From the NCBI GenBank assembly GCA_964019165.1, contig OZ025270.1, positions 10,768,450 through 10,832,449 on the forward strand: a stretch of 64,000 bases of DNA. Direction: 5' to 3'. The stretch is from Mastigias papua. Lineage: Eukaryota > Cnidaria > Scyphozoa > Rhizostomeae > Mastigiidae. The notes beneath the pieces were generated by a model. It did no database searches. It saw only the letters and a program-made list of their open reading frames with translations, and was not told the origin of the DNA. The position numbers and the translations under genes were made by a program. Position 1 is the first letter of the stretch. Every line of letters begins with the position of its first letter. Shown here in pieces: positions 49,401-62,000 of the stretch.

Positions 49401-52400
49401 TATGGCTCAGCACAAATTAGGTATTCTTATAAAAAAAGTGTGTAAGTTAACCGAGTAATCTGTTGAGGCTAGCGAAAGGCCTATGGGATCCAAGCCTTTT
49501 TAGGCCTGAAAGGGGCCCTAGAGGAATTTTCAAGGGACAGCCTTTTTACATTTATTGACATTCCAAGATATGTCATAGCTTTTTATAGGGGCGCAGCGTT
49601 AGTCTTTCCAAGGATAATCTACAACTTCTGAACTGGGGCTAGGGGAGCCCGCGTTTAGCGGGCTAGCAGTACTAAGCTATTATTGATAAAATCCTTATTA
49701 ATCATTTGTTTGGGTTTGGGAAAACGTTGTAGGCATGATAGATTTCCCAAGCAAATTACTCCTAAGGGCCCCAAACCGTTCTAGTATTCCACTGCACTGC
49801 GAACAGGGGGGATTTTGATAGTTTTAAATGCGTCTGGCTAGAGGATATTGATGCGAATCAATACAGAATAACACATGAATTGGATTTCACAGGATAATAT
49901 GTTGGTTATACTTTTCAGCCGGTAACACTGGCATGAAAACATAGTCACATATATATGTGGTTAATATCTGATTATACAATTTATGTCGATAAGTGATGGC
50001 AATTTGGTTCCTTTGAATGTGTATTTTGCCAAGCGTAGAGACCACCAACTGTATAGAATTTCAAAGGAGAATGGTAGCAATATGTATACAAGCTATGTTT
50101 TGAACCAAACTGTTGCTATAACTTATGCAATTTTGGTGATTTCTTTGTCACAAAAAGATGTGAACTCAAAATATTTTGGTTTGAACACAACTGTCCAATT
50201 CCATTGGTTTCTGTTTCATACAGATTCGCGTAATGCAATGATTTCCACTATTGCTTGTTTGACATTTCTGAAAGGCTCTGATGTTTTCACATACGTTTGT
50301 TTTTGACATTGAACTGTTATTTTGTTGTTTCCTTTGTCAAGGCAGTCATTTAATGGCAAATAGTCAGCCATTTTATTTGAGGAATATGTGTCGCTCAGTT
50401 GCAATAATACGAGTTTATCACAGTGCACCATGTAGCCCCTCATTTGAAGTTTTGCATACTGCCGAGGGACGCCATCTTGAATAGATCCCCGTTGCCAAAT
50501 AAAGACCAATCGGTTTATACGGCTAGATGGTTTTAAGCTGTTATATTTAGAAACTCTGTCGTACTGTATTTGCAAATGCCCATAAAGATATCAAAACGTA
50601 GCTCTTGCTTGGAGAGAACACAGTCATTATGAGGCATATCAGATCTAAGCCAAATATCTTAGATGTGGGCTTACGTTTGTGGTTTCTTTTCCTGTGAGGT
50701 TATAACCAGACCGACTGACACCGTTTTTATCGTTTCATGCCCTAGAGGGTCTATTTTTATGTCGATGTTTTGATAGAAAGCCTCAAACAAATCATATCGA
50801 CTATTATTCTTGGAGGTTGCGAGATTGCCTGAGACTTATCGTATAGAACAGTCCTCGTCTTTGTTCGACAATTATGATTCACGTCGTGCATTTTCCATGC
50901 TGCTTTTATTTTGTAATATGCTCTATATCCAACAAATTTCCTCAGCTGACAATAGATATTGCTGTTGAGAAATGCCTTTCTACCTCACACATAGGAAAAT
51001 ATCTATAGAAAGAATCTTTTGGGCACTTCAAGCAGCGCAGCATTCGGTCTAACATATCTGTTTTGTGCCGGTATTATTGTGATTTCTCATAGGCTTAAAC
51101 CAGGGAAGAGAATGTGGACTGGAAACCGTTTGATACTCGCTTTTTTTATAAGGAACCTACATGTAGAATGCCGAAATATTTAAAGAACTTATGCTTCTAA
51201 AGAAAACTCCCTAGTGAACTCTTCAATTCGAAAAATTTTTATAGCACCAAACAATCAAGAGGTAGGAAGCTGGTTCCATTCATTTACAGCGTGAACCCGA
51301 ATAGATTGTTTGCTATACTATACTTGCGATAAGTCCTTCATTTTTCATTGATCTTGCTTTTCAGCCAAAATTAAAGGCAATACTCAGGATGTCAATATTT
51401 TCCTTGTGTCTGTACCATTTTTATGCACAAAGGAACTTTTTATACTACTATTTGATCATTTGAGGTCCAAAAATAAGGAACTTTTGGAACTAGGCCTTGA
51501 ACTAGTTTCCGTATAAAAAAGATGTGTATGCCGTACACAAGATAGTATATATCTAGGGCAAACATTGTGTGTTGGGCCTGCATTCTTTTTTGACAGTGTA
51601 TATGGGAGTTTTACAACAAGCTATCACGTACAGAGCGACTTTGTTGTGTGTCAGTTTCAGAAAATCGAACGTAGAAACGAAATGGCAGTTTGCAACGATT
51701 CATCAGAGTTCCACTTAACGAAACTACGGTCGTAACTTTTCGACGATGTGGGATTGTGTCACCTAATCACTATGTACTTATGAAGAATATGCATCCAAGT
51801 TCTTTATGAAGAATACGCATCCAAGTTCTATCATATTGTCAAGCGTTTTCTAAAACCTTGCGTATATTAGCGATGGCTTGCGATGGCTTGCGGGTAGCTT
51901 GCGATTTTGCCGCTAACTTGAAAATCGATAGCTTTCGGGGAGAAAAGCATTGCGATTTTTGCTATGCGTTTTGTATTGTTGCCATCGACTAAAAGTAGAA
52001 ATTCGCCGGAGCGCAGCTATAGCGCTGGGCTGAATTATCTACAAAATACAAGAGTAGTTGTTTCCTGTGACCAAGTAGACAATGTCACCGCGTCAATATT
52101 GCACGCGCACGCACACACGAAAGAGATTTATTTGCTAGACATTGCTGTCATGCAAGATTCAATTATCGTAATCAGGTACTGTTCTCTTATTGAGCTAGCT
52201 AATCGATGTTTTAATGAAGGCTTATTTCTCTAGTCTTGTTACCTGCCCTCTTTGTCCATCTCACAATACCATCTCGAAAACTCTCGAAAATACGAAGTAT
52301 AAACTCATACGGCCTCCCTCTTTTGTTACGAATGGGATAGAGTCAGCTTACGGAAGGCTTTTGTAGATATTACTTCTGATTAACGGGAGAATGAGGATTG

Positions 52401-55400
52401 TTATTGGGTTGGGAATATAGGAATCATTAGTGTACGTCTCTTTGCTATCTATATCGGATGTTTTTGAGTAGTAGGTGAGCATCTTGCCTGCATTGTCTAA
52501 TTTGCTCATTGATGCAGACAAGATTCATATGCTATCCTATTAGCAAGTTCCGTTACTTAACGTTGAGCACCAGACTCTTTTTATTAATAGGATCCATGTT
52601 TCACCATCCTTTGCTTATTGCATGGCCTAAAGATGGGGACAGAGTTTACAAGTTTATATAGGTTATGAAGCTTACAATTTGGACGGTTATTTCAGTGTAT
52701 TTATTTGCCCTTTAATCTGAATGGTTGCCCTCTTTGGATAATTTGCATATGAAATGACTTGAAATTTGCGTCTGTTTACTGCAACGTGGCGTAGACAGAA
52801 CAGAATGACCACAAGGTTGTACCGCCTTCGACCCAGAAACCGTAAATAGGTTACCAATATTTCTCCATAAGATTCTGCTAGCAAAACTTCCCTGAGTTTA
52901 TACAGTGTTTTCCTCTTGAAATTTGCAAATCCGTGTATTACTCATGGGGTGACTTCTTTGCTATGTTGCCTACCAACAGAGACAGCAGCATTTATGATCT
53001 GCACGGTTTAGAAATAGAAATTACTCGATACATGCGTCTATAGTTTCACCTGTATGGTAATTATGCAGTCTCTTAATAAGGAATCTATAGGAATACACTA
53101 TCTAATGAAAGAAGCGATGAAATATGAAATTGTCATAATTTGTCTCTTAGACCCGCCCCGATGTGACGGACGAAAGGAGAAATTTATCGCCAAAGTGGTT
53201 GGGAGTACAGTTCTCATACCTTGCGAAGTAAGGGGAAATCCTCCGCCGACAATTGAATGGACACTGAATGGAAAAAAAGTCATAGAGGGAAGATTTACTA
53301 CAACAACGAAAGGTTTAACAATCAAGGCGCTGCGAAGAGGTGATAGTGGAAGCTATCAGGTTACTTTAACCAGCGTGGCGGGAACATATGCACACGTTAC
53401 AGAGCTGATCGTCAAGAGTAAGTACTAAATATATTCTTATAGAGACTGTACCTAGAGCAACTCCCGCTGTATCAAGCCTACAGTTTAAGGTGATTTCTTT
53501 AAATTTAAGCACCTCATACATGAGAATAAGAGCATCGTAAAACCAGCTTTAGGACGATGTTCTTTAAGCCTTTAAGAAACCACACACTGGCGTGGATTAA
53601 GGAAACAGAAGAAGTCATTTCCAATTCATACCGCCTCAAGTGTGTATCGCAATCCACAAAATTGCTTTGTATTTCTCCCTCTTGTTATGAAAATCGGGTA
53701 GGTTCCTGTAAAGTGCCCACTTTGTTCAAATAAAGCTAAGAGGAAAAATAGCAAAAGTAGGATAATGAAGGTTGGTGATAGAAGATGCCAGCTTCGATTG
53801 TATGGAAAGCGCGTGGGCGAAAAAGAGTACTAGGGTTGGAGAGTCTTACAGTGGTGTGTTTCTATCCCTCATCAAATATTAGAACGCCATTGCTTACCTA
53901 GAATCTGACGTTTTATTGCTTGGGTCTTAATTTTTGACAATCGTAATCGGATTCTGCATAAGGCAAATTTTGTTCTGCAAGGCCATTTTATAGTTATACA
54001 TATTATGTTCCCTTCAGGTCTGATCATTTATCTTCAAACCAGTACACGTTATGAATTGAGAGAAATTGTCTCGCTTTAATGAATTTGGACACTGGGTAGG
54101 CGGTGGTAGCTGGTTAGATCTTTTTGTATAGATGATATTTCGTGAATTGGAGTATAACGTGAAATCTAAATGCAAGGTATTCTCAGACCGAAGAGTTTTG
54201 GAAAATCCATTGTCACCACATTTTAAACGACAAATAACAGAATTCTGAGCCGTCCTTTATATTATGAAGATAAGCTATTGTGTAGATTGCTTCTATGTGA
54301 CCCACCCTCGACCACACCCACTGATTTATTGAAATTGCTAAAATTTAACTAAATTCAGGACTTTACTAAGGCTAAGCGTAATGGGACATAAAATGTTGGC
54401 TGAGCCCCCTAGCTCCCGGCCCTGATTGTAGCTCAATGCCAATTTCTTGGTCCTAGCTGGTTGACGGCACTTTTTGGACGTAATTCATATGATGATTATG
54501 TTGATATTAAGTTATAATATTTCTGATTATTTCAGCCTCGGCATCTGTTTTGCCCGGACATTATATCGACGCCATTGAATCGCAAATGCAGACTATACCA
54601 TGTGGGCGAAATGAAGCATCAAAAGATTCGAAAGTTACGTGGACAAAGCGTGATGGTTCGGTCGCGACAAATAACCCTCGATTTACGTTAGATACTGCAA
54701 CCGGAGGGCTTATTGTCAACCGAGCCGTGAGAAACGATACCGGGTCATATAACTGCTCGGTCATGCGGATACAAGATGGGGAATTCAAAGTTACCACTTA
54801 CGAAATGTTCTTCAATGTACAATGTAGGTTTTGTATCGTGTATTTTATCCTTCTATTAGTTGAGCTCATCATTGGCGATCAACTGAGCAATCAGAAGTCT
54901 TAGAAATCTTAAATTTCGCTAAAATAAGTGATGAGAAATTTCGCAAAGGTGCCTGGCAGCTCACAACCTTTGAAAGTTTGGATGGTTCTTATTTATGTAC
55001 TATTATAAATCTTTCAATTACTTTATTTAGCTCATGTTTTTATATGAAATAAGGAACCGCTTGATAAGGAGGCTACATTTAGGAGGCTACATTTAGGAGG
55101 CTACATTTAGGAGGCTACATTTAGGAGGCTAGACAATTTAGGGAACTTGAACCCTTCAGGAACTTTTCAATTCGACTATTTTTATCACTGGAGACAATAA
55201 AAAATTTAGAACTCAGAAAATCTATTGCAGTCAAAGTCACATGGAATGTGCGTGGTCCAGGTAACAGAGGCAAATTTTGTAATTAGCCAATCAAAAGGCA
55301 TTCTGAGCAACCAATCAGAAGCCTGGATGGTGACGTCACTTTGTTTACATTTTGCCTGCCACCCCCTCTTTACAATGGGGAAAACATAGTCGTACAAAAA

Positions 55401-58400
55401 TAAAGTCATCATCAGTACATGCTTGCTTGAAACTCTCCCAGTTTTTAGCAGTACTTTGGTAAGAAAATAAGTTATGAATTCCTCGCGGCCCTAAGCGATA
55501 TCTGCATCTAATTTTTCTACAGCGACGTTCAAATTTCATCCTTCCTAAATTGTATGTCAAATAGGTATAGGTACCCAGGAAAAGTGGCTCCCAACCCCAG
55601 AAGATCTGTTCATAATTCACTATCAATACCGCAAAATTCCTCAAGAGAATCCTTTCTCAGTAGCCTCTTTTTTCCTTTTATATGTTATAAGAATTTTAAA
55701 ACTACAACTTACTTTAGTTTCACTGTGACCAAATACAACAAGACAGGACACTAAGTTTTTTGGCTCCAACAGAATATGTTGCTTACAATTCAACATATGT
55801 GCAACAAGATAAGTAAAGTTGGTGTCAAAAAGATGTTGAGTTTTTATACAGGAAATAGACATGGTAAACATTGGACAGTTTTTGGGTGTACCAAATAATT
55901 CTAAATCTATAGAACGAATACATGTACATGCACAAGACCAGAATTCTTAACAGCTAATGTGAGATGAAGTTTCTAAAACTATTAGTCAAATAAAGCAGCG
56001 AAAAGAAAGAATAAAATAGGTGGTACGCTGCTAGTAGTCTAACAAGCTCGCTCCATCAGTTGAGTGAAAAAAAGTTACATTGTTACCTCAAATATTGATC
56101 TATTAGCTATATAGCCTCTTCAATTTGAGGTTAATTTCCTTTTTTTAGTTTCAGCTTTGTCTCTCCCACATCCGAAAAATAGATAATGATTTGCAAATTT
56201 CTTTGAAACAGTCCTGCAAAGATGAATACCTGCTGACGCAAATTTGATAAAATAAATACACTCTTGTAACGAAAGATATGTTTCGTCGACGATAATGAGA
56301 ATACGTCAAGAAGCCATTGCAAATTTTATATTCACTGTAGACACACGGAGTTTAATTCACCGAATGGAATAATTCTAATTCACCGAACGGAAACCTTACA
56401 ACTCCGTTTCGCTCAGCAATAAGTTTGTTGTGAAAGATGCTGCCTTGATGAAGCAAGTCTAAGTTAAAGAAGGGTATTAGTTTTCTTTGTCATACTTCTC
56501 TTGTTGGTTTTTGTCACAGGAAATGTACAAATCATTACCTGGTTTTCTGGGGTGGGAAGAGACAAAGTTACAGTTACAATAAGAGATTAATTTCAATTCA
56601 AGGATGCTATTGAAAAAGGGTTCTCTTGAGGAATTTTGCGGTATTGACAGTGAATTATGAACAGGTCTTCTGGGGTTGGGAGCCACTTTTCCTGGATCCC
56701 TAGACCTATTTGAAATACAATTTAGGAAGGATGAAATTTGAACGTCGCTGTAGAAAATTTTCATTGAGCTATCGCTTAGGGCCGCGAGGAATTTATAGCT
56801 TATTACCTTATAAAACTGCTGCCAAAAACTGGGAGAGTTTCAAGCAAGTATATATTGATGATGGTCTTTTTTATGCAGCTATGTTTTACCATTGCTAGAG
56901 GGGGTGGCAGGCAGAATGTAAACAAATAACGTCACCATCCAGGATTCTGATTGGTTGTTGAGGATCGCTTTTGATTGGCTGTTACAAAATTTGCCTCTGT
57001 TGGTCCAGGTAGTACTACAATTTCGTCAAGTTATGTCCAAAAACTAGGAACTTTAAGAACCAGGCATTGAGCTAGGCTCCTTATTTAAAAAGTGTGTTAC
57101 AGCTCACTTCTTTTACGACTAAGGTTATTATTGTTTCTGTATAATACCGCAATTTCTTTTTAAGCCCTGTGCAGAAGGAAAAATTTATTAAGCCCCCCCC
57201 CTAAACATTGTGGATACTGCGAAATATAAGATACGGTCATAGCGAGCATAAACTTTGTGGCATTGATAACGTTCATGAGTACGTCAACAAGCCACATCTA
57301 CATCAAGCTCAAAAGTCTATGTGCTGCAAACAGAAGTGGTAATAACTGATGAAGATTCCTAGAATATACATATTATATCACCATTGAAAATCTGTTCATA
57401 TTTCAAAAATTTATTAATCCCCTCTCAGTTAAGCCCCCCCCCGCAAAGTGCTTGAAAACAATAAACCCCCGGGGGACTTAATAGAGGATTTACGGTAGTC
57501 TTAAACGACCCATGGAAATCCTTTGGGGCTTGGAGTCGAAGCTTGATGAATTGAAACGAAACTGTGAAACATGATAGATCTTCCTACTTAGATTTTGGGT
57601 ATTTTGTGAGTAGCAATACCCCATGGTTTTGTATTTTGCAGTTCTTATATTCCAGTTACCTTCTAATTCTTTACAACATTGTAGATCGTCCAGAAATCAT
57701 TTATTTCTACCCTGAGATGTCAGCAATTGTTGGGGATTCAATTTATTTGCCATGTGTAGCTGTGGGCAACCCGTCTGCTAACATCTCTTGGACGTACAAC
57801 GGACAACCAGTGGCGAACTTCCCTCGATATGAAGTCGGCCACAATGGATCTCTGATAATTGAGAAGTTGAAAAAGGAGGACCAGGGGCTATATACTTGTA
57901 CCCCGTTTAATAAATGGCTTGGAAGGAAGAGAGAAACCAGACTTTCAGTCCTGGGTACGTACTACGATACTTTTATTTTGCCTTAGGCCTTGTCTTGCTT
58001 GACTTTTATGATTTTAAGCGGGTCCACATCTGTATAGTATTGGATTTTTCTCAAATACAAGCTAGAATTTTTGTAGAGACAGTTCTTTCATATTAAAAGC
58101 CAGAAAAGTGCTTTGCGATATTATTTATATGCAGTTTTGTATGTATTGATAAAGATGAAATGGTGACATAAAGTAATATGCTTATATATATGCAATTGGA
58201 AATAGCTTGTGTAATAAAGAAAATGTAATGAAATATATTATAGTAGTAAAGTACAATCTGATATGACGTTTGTTAACATATTAACAAGATTTGTGGTGTT
58301 TGGTGCAAATTGTAGCATATTATGTCTGTCCTTAGTTCCCCCGGAGTTTAGGCATTCGACGCCCTTCATACAAAGAGTAAAAGTTGGAGCTAATGCCACA

Positions 58401-58989
58401 TTTGACTGCTCGGCTATTGGCGCCCCAAAGCCAAACATCACATGGTACCCGGTCTGGTCGCCATGGCCTGAAGGCCGTGTCTTCACAAGTAAAGATGGCG
58501 TGCGGACAATCGTTGATACGCGCATGTCGGATTATGGACGTTACCGGTGCGTTGTTGAATCTGCAGCTGGAACTGTTTCACGGGACTTTATGCTGTTTCT
58601 CATCGGTGAGTGTTTACTCATCAGTAGATTGAAATTGATTAATTGAATTCACTCTTAATGTTATTCCGTAGTCATTTACGAATGAATCACGATGGAGTAT
58701 GACGTCATCGTGTTGTTTTGGGTGCATTATGTGTATAGGTTGTTGCCGTTTGTGGTTATAAAAGCTTTTCTTACATTGAAATTTCATTGTTTGCAGATTT
58801 GAATGATACTTCTATCGAGATATTCACTCCCATAGAAAGCAAATATTTTCCCAGCACTGCCTCTCTCATTTAATATATGTTTGCGAACAGTGCATGGTTG
58901 TCGACAGTTTGGGGTGGGAGAAAAGATGACCCATTTATTGTTGTTACTTTTTATTTGTTGTTAACGTACGAATTAGAATATGTGTGTGT

Positions 58990-59077
<88 letters not shown>

Positions 59078-62000
59078 CGTAAATTATTTTTCTGCATAAA
59101 TACATTAGTAATATTCGAAAGTTCTGCAGTTTTATCCATTTGATTTTCTTTCTTACTTACAACTGTATCGATTTTTTTCACACGAAGGAGATTTATGGGA
59201 CCGGGCGGGACTCGAGCCAATGAAATCAAACTTTCTATACCTCTGCTTTATGTTTAGCTTCCTTGACCACGAGGGTTGTGAGTGATGTCAGTTTTTACCA
59301 AGTTCATATTTCCTGTAAAGCATTTGTAAATGTTCATCTCAATAATTTGCTGTCACTTTCCAGCCACACCATACAAGCCGGTGAATGTTACAACCGACTT
59401 TTATGGAGATGTCACGAAACTTTCTTGGATCCCGGATGCTTTCGGCGTGCTTGTCCAAGAATTTGAACTCTGGTATCGACTGTTGGGATCGACTGATTAC
59501 GAATGGAAATATGTCACATTCAGACAATTCGGCAACGAAACTGCAAATATTACTGGCTTGTTTGGCCGCAAGGATTACTTGTTTAGGATAAGAGGGCAAA
59601 ATAAGCAAGGCCTTGGTCCTTTCAGCGATGCTTACATTTTGTTTAAAAATGGAACAGGCATTAAGGCAGTTAAAGACCCAGTGATAGGTAAGGTTTTTTT
59701 GATTAGTTCCATAGTATTGTCAATCATGTTTGATTGTACTTGATTGTAAGAGTCGATATAGGATTTAGGTAATGTTCGTTTTTGTATTATCATTATTTTT
59801 AATCATTATACATTCCTTGATACTGTTATTGGCAACTTTATAGAAACTATATATAGATAAATAAATAAAAGTTTAGCCTGTAGAGCTTTTTCTTGACGAA
59901 TTTTGTATATGACATCTTTTGATGTTTACCAGTAAGATGTCTTTTGTTTTTTATGTTGCATTTTTGATGGAGAGCCCTTTATAAATCAGCTTAGCCTGAA
60001 AGGATACCCTCATTAATAGAATTAAGTACGAAATCTGAAGTACGTTTGACCTGAGGATGATTGGAAGGGACTTCACAACGAATGAAAATCTGACCACATA
60101 GATTCTCCAGACCGGAAAGGAGAGCTTTTCCAATATTGGAATGGTACTATGGATCCATAAGTGCTGCTCTCGTCTTGCTTTTCTAGGGTTGTACTTTTCT
60201 TTGGCTATAAAGCCTGTATAACACGGAGCTTGGTATGCCGTAAATTTCTGCTTTGTCTAGTTTTATTCTGCAATATTAGTTGACTCATGTACAGGAGTGG
60301 TAAAAGTTTTTCCTTCCTTGTAACCGAAGTATCTGATTCGAAAATTTCTGCAGAATGGATAAAACAGCTAGATATACATGATATATATAGGTGCATGTTT
60401 ATCTATGGTATGTCTATTGTTCTACGTATCTCTAGGCTGACTGTTAAATGTCATTAGACTATAAAATGTCTAGTAGAGACAGTTAATTTGAATTACTGAC
60501 TATTGTCTATAGAGCCTCATATACTCATTTCAACAATTCAAGATTCAACAATTCAGGAGTTCTATGAAACCTTCTACATAGATTACTAATCAGATAAATC
60601 CTGGAAAACGACGTTTCCAAGGTCTGATGCTTTTTCCACCTCTGTACATGTATTTGGTGCTACTCGTTGAGCTGAAACGCACCAAATTCACATCAATATT
60701 CTTCCCTTTCAGAACAAACTCCTTTGGCGCCTAAAGATCTCATAGTTAATGTGACCCGCAAGGGCTACCTCTTTACTTGGAAGAATTTCTTTGCTCCCGG
60801 ACGACCACCACCCATTCATTTCATCATTGAAGTGATTGACGTCAATCGATCATGGACTGCCATTCAAATCAGCAAATCTCTCAATCAGTTTCTCTTACCC
60901 TCGAGCAACTTCTCTGGCAGTTTTTACCGGTTTAAGATGTATGCTCAGGGAATGATGAAAAGCACTGTGATTGAGCCGAAAGTCCACGCACTGGGTAAGT
61001 GGATTCATAGCGGAGTTTTTTTATCCTTGATACTTGTATTCGGTCCCTTTAGTAATCCATGAGCTACCCAACTATCTTGTTAGCAATTTTGAATATTGTT
61101 TTTAATTTGTTTTAAGTTAGAATTGGTTTTTCATTGATTATTGTGGCTAATATGAGGGAGATAGCTATTCACCCCATTTACTGAGGAATAATCCCGATAT
61201 ACATCTTCCATTACGTGCTGTAATCTTGCCAGCGATTATAGAGTAATTTTTTTTAAAGATTTTTTTGTAGTTATAAATTTTTTTGACATAGTGTGGAATT
61301 TTCATATTAATTAGTTTGAATAGCCTCTCAACAAGTATTTATATGTATAAATTTGTATATTTTAAAATATAAATGTAGGTTGTATAGTGTTTGTGTATTG
61401 TAACTACTTATTGAGGTATAGTGCATATGATGATTATTATTATTATTATTAGTAGTACGGTTATTTTGATCGGACGCAGCATGTAAAATTCGTGGACAAT
61501 TTTGAACTTATTGGACTCTTGAACATCATTATTTGTTTAACTTTTCTTGTTGTTTAATGTTTAATATTTTTATCCCTTCCTTTGCTAAGTAGGTATATAG
61601 AGCAGTTGTTTAGCATATTGCTCTAAAAGACTAGTGAATTATCAGCTATCGTACAATAGAAAGATATGAAATAATATCTGTATTGTTATTAAATGATATA
61701 AATTGAAATTTGCAATATTGTTGTTGCATTGCTCAAGCTAAGTCGACACGCCTTTGTTAGTTTCCCAGATGAAAAGCTAAACAGATATCTGAATTCTTTG
61801 ATGATTTATCGATTTCATTTTTGGTTCGTTTCCAGTTATCATACCAGTAAAGCCAACCGTTCCAGTGAAACCTGCGAAGTCAACGTCGCGTAGCGATGAC
61901 AAATGGCCAGCTATTATTCTTGGTATCATATTCTCTGTCTTTGTGCTCATCCTTATCATCAGTCTTCTGTGCTTTTTGAGAGCAACAGGAAGATTGGGAG

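Noticed and set aside
49983..50575. Overlapping 107- and 119-codon frames on opposite strands
   Set aside because: They lie in an adhesion-gene intron, overlap each other antisense, and show no motif.
53054..53150. Open frame upstream of the Ig2 exon with an in-frame ATG
   Set aside because: It is intron read-through; the acceptor at 53149-53150 and phase 1 continuity define the exon start.
55345..56898. Similar frames in both foldback arms (shared [12 protein letters not shown])
   Set aside because: Noted as possible coding remnants, but the antisense strand is equally open and no transposase or THAP-type motif is visible, so not called as genes.
58877..59229. Val/Cys and Thr/His repeat frames on both strands
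   Set aside because: They are translations of the (GT)n microsatellite.
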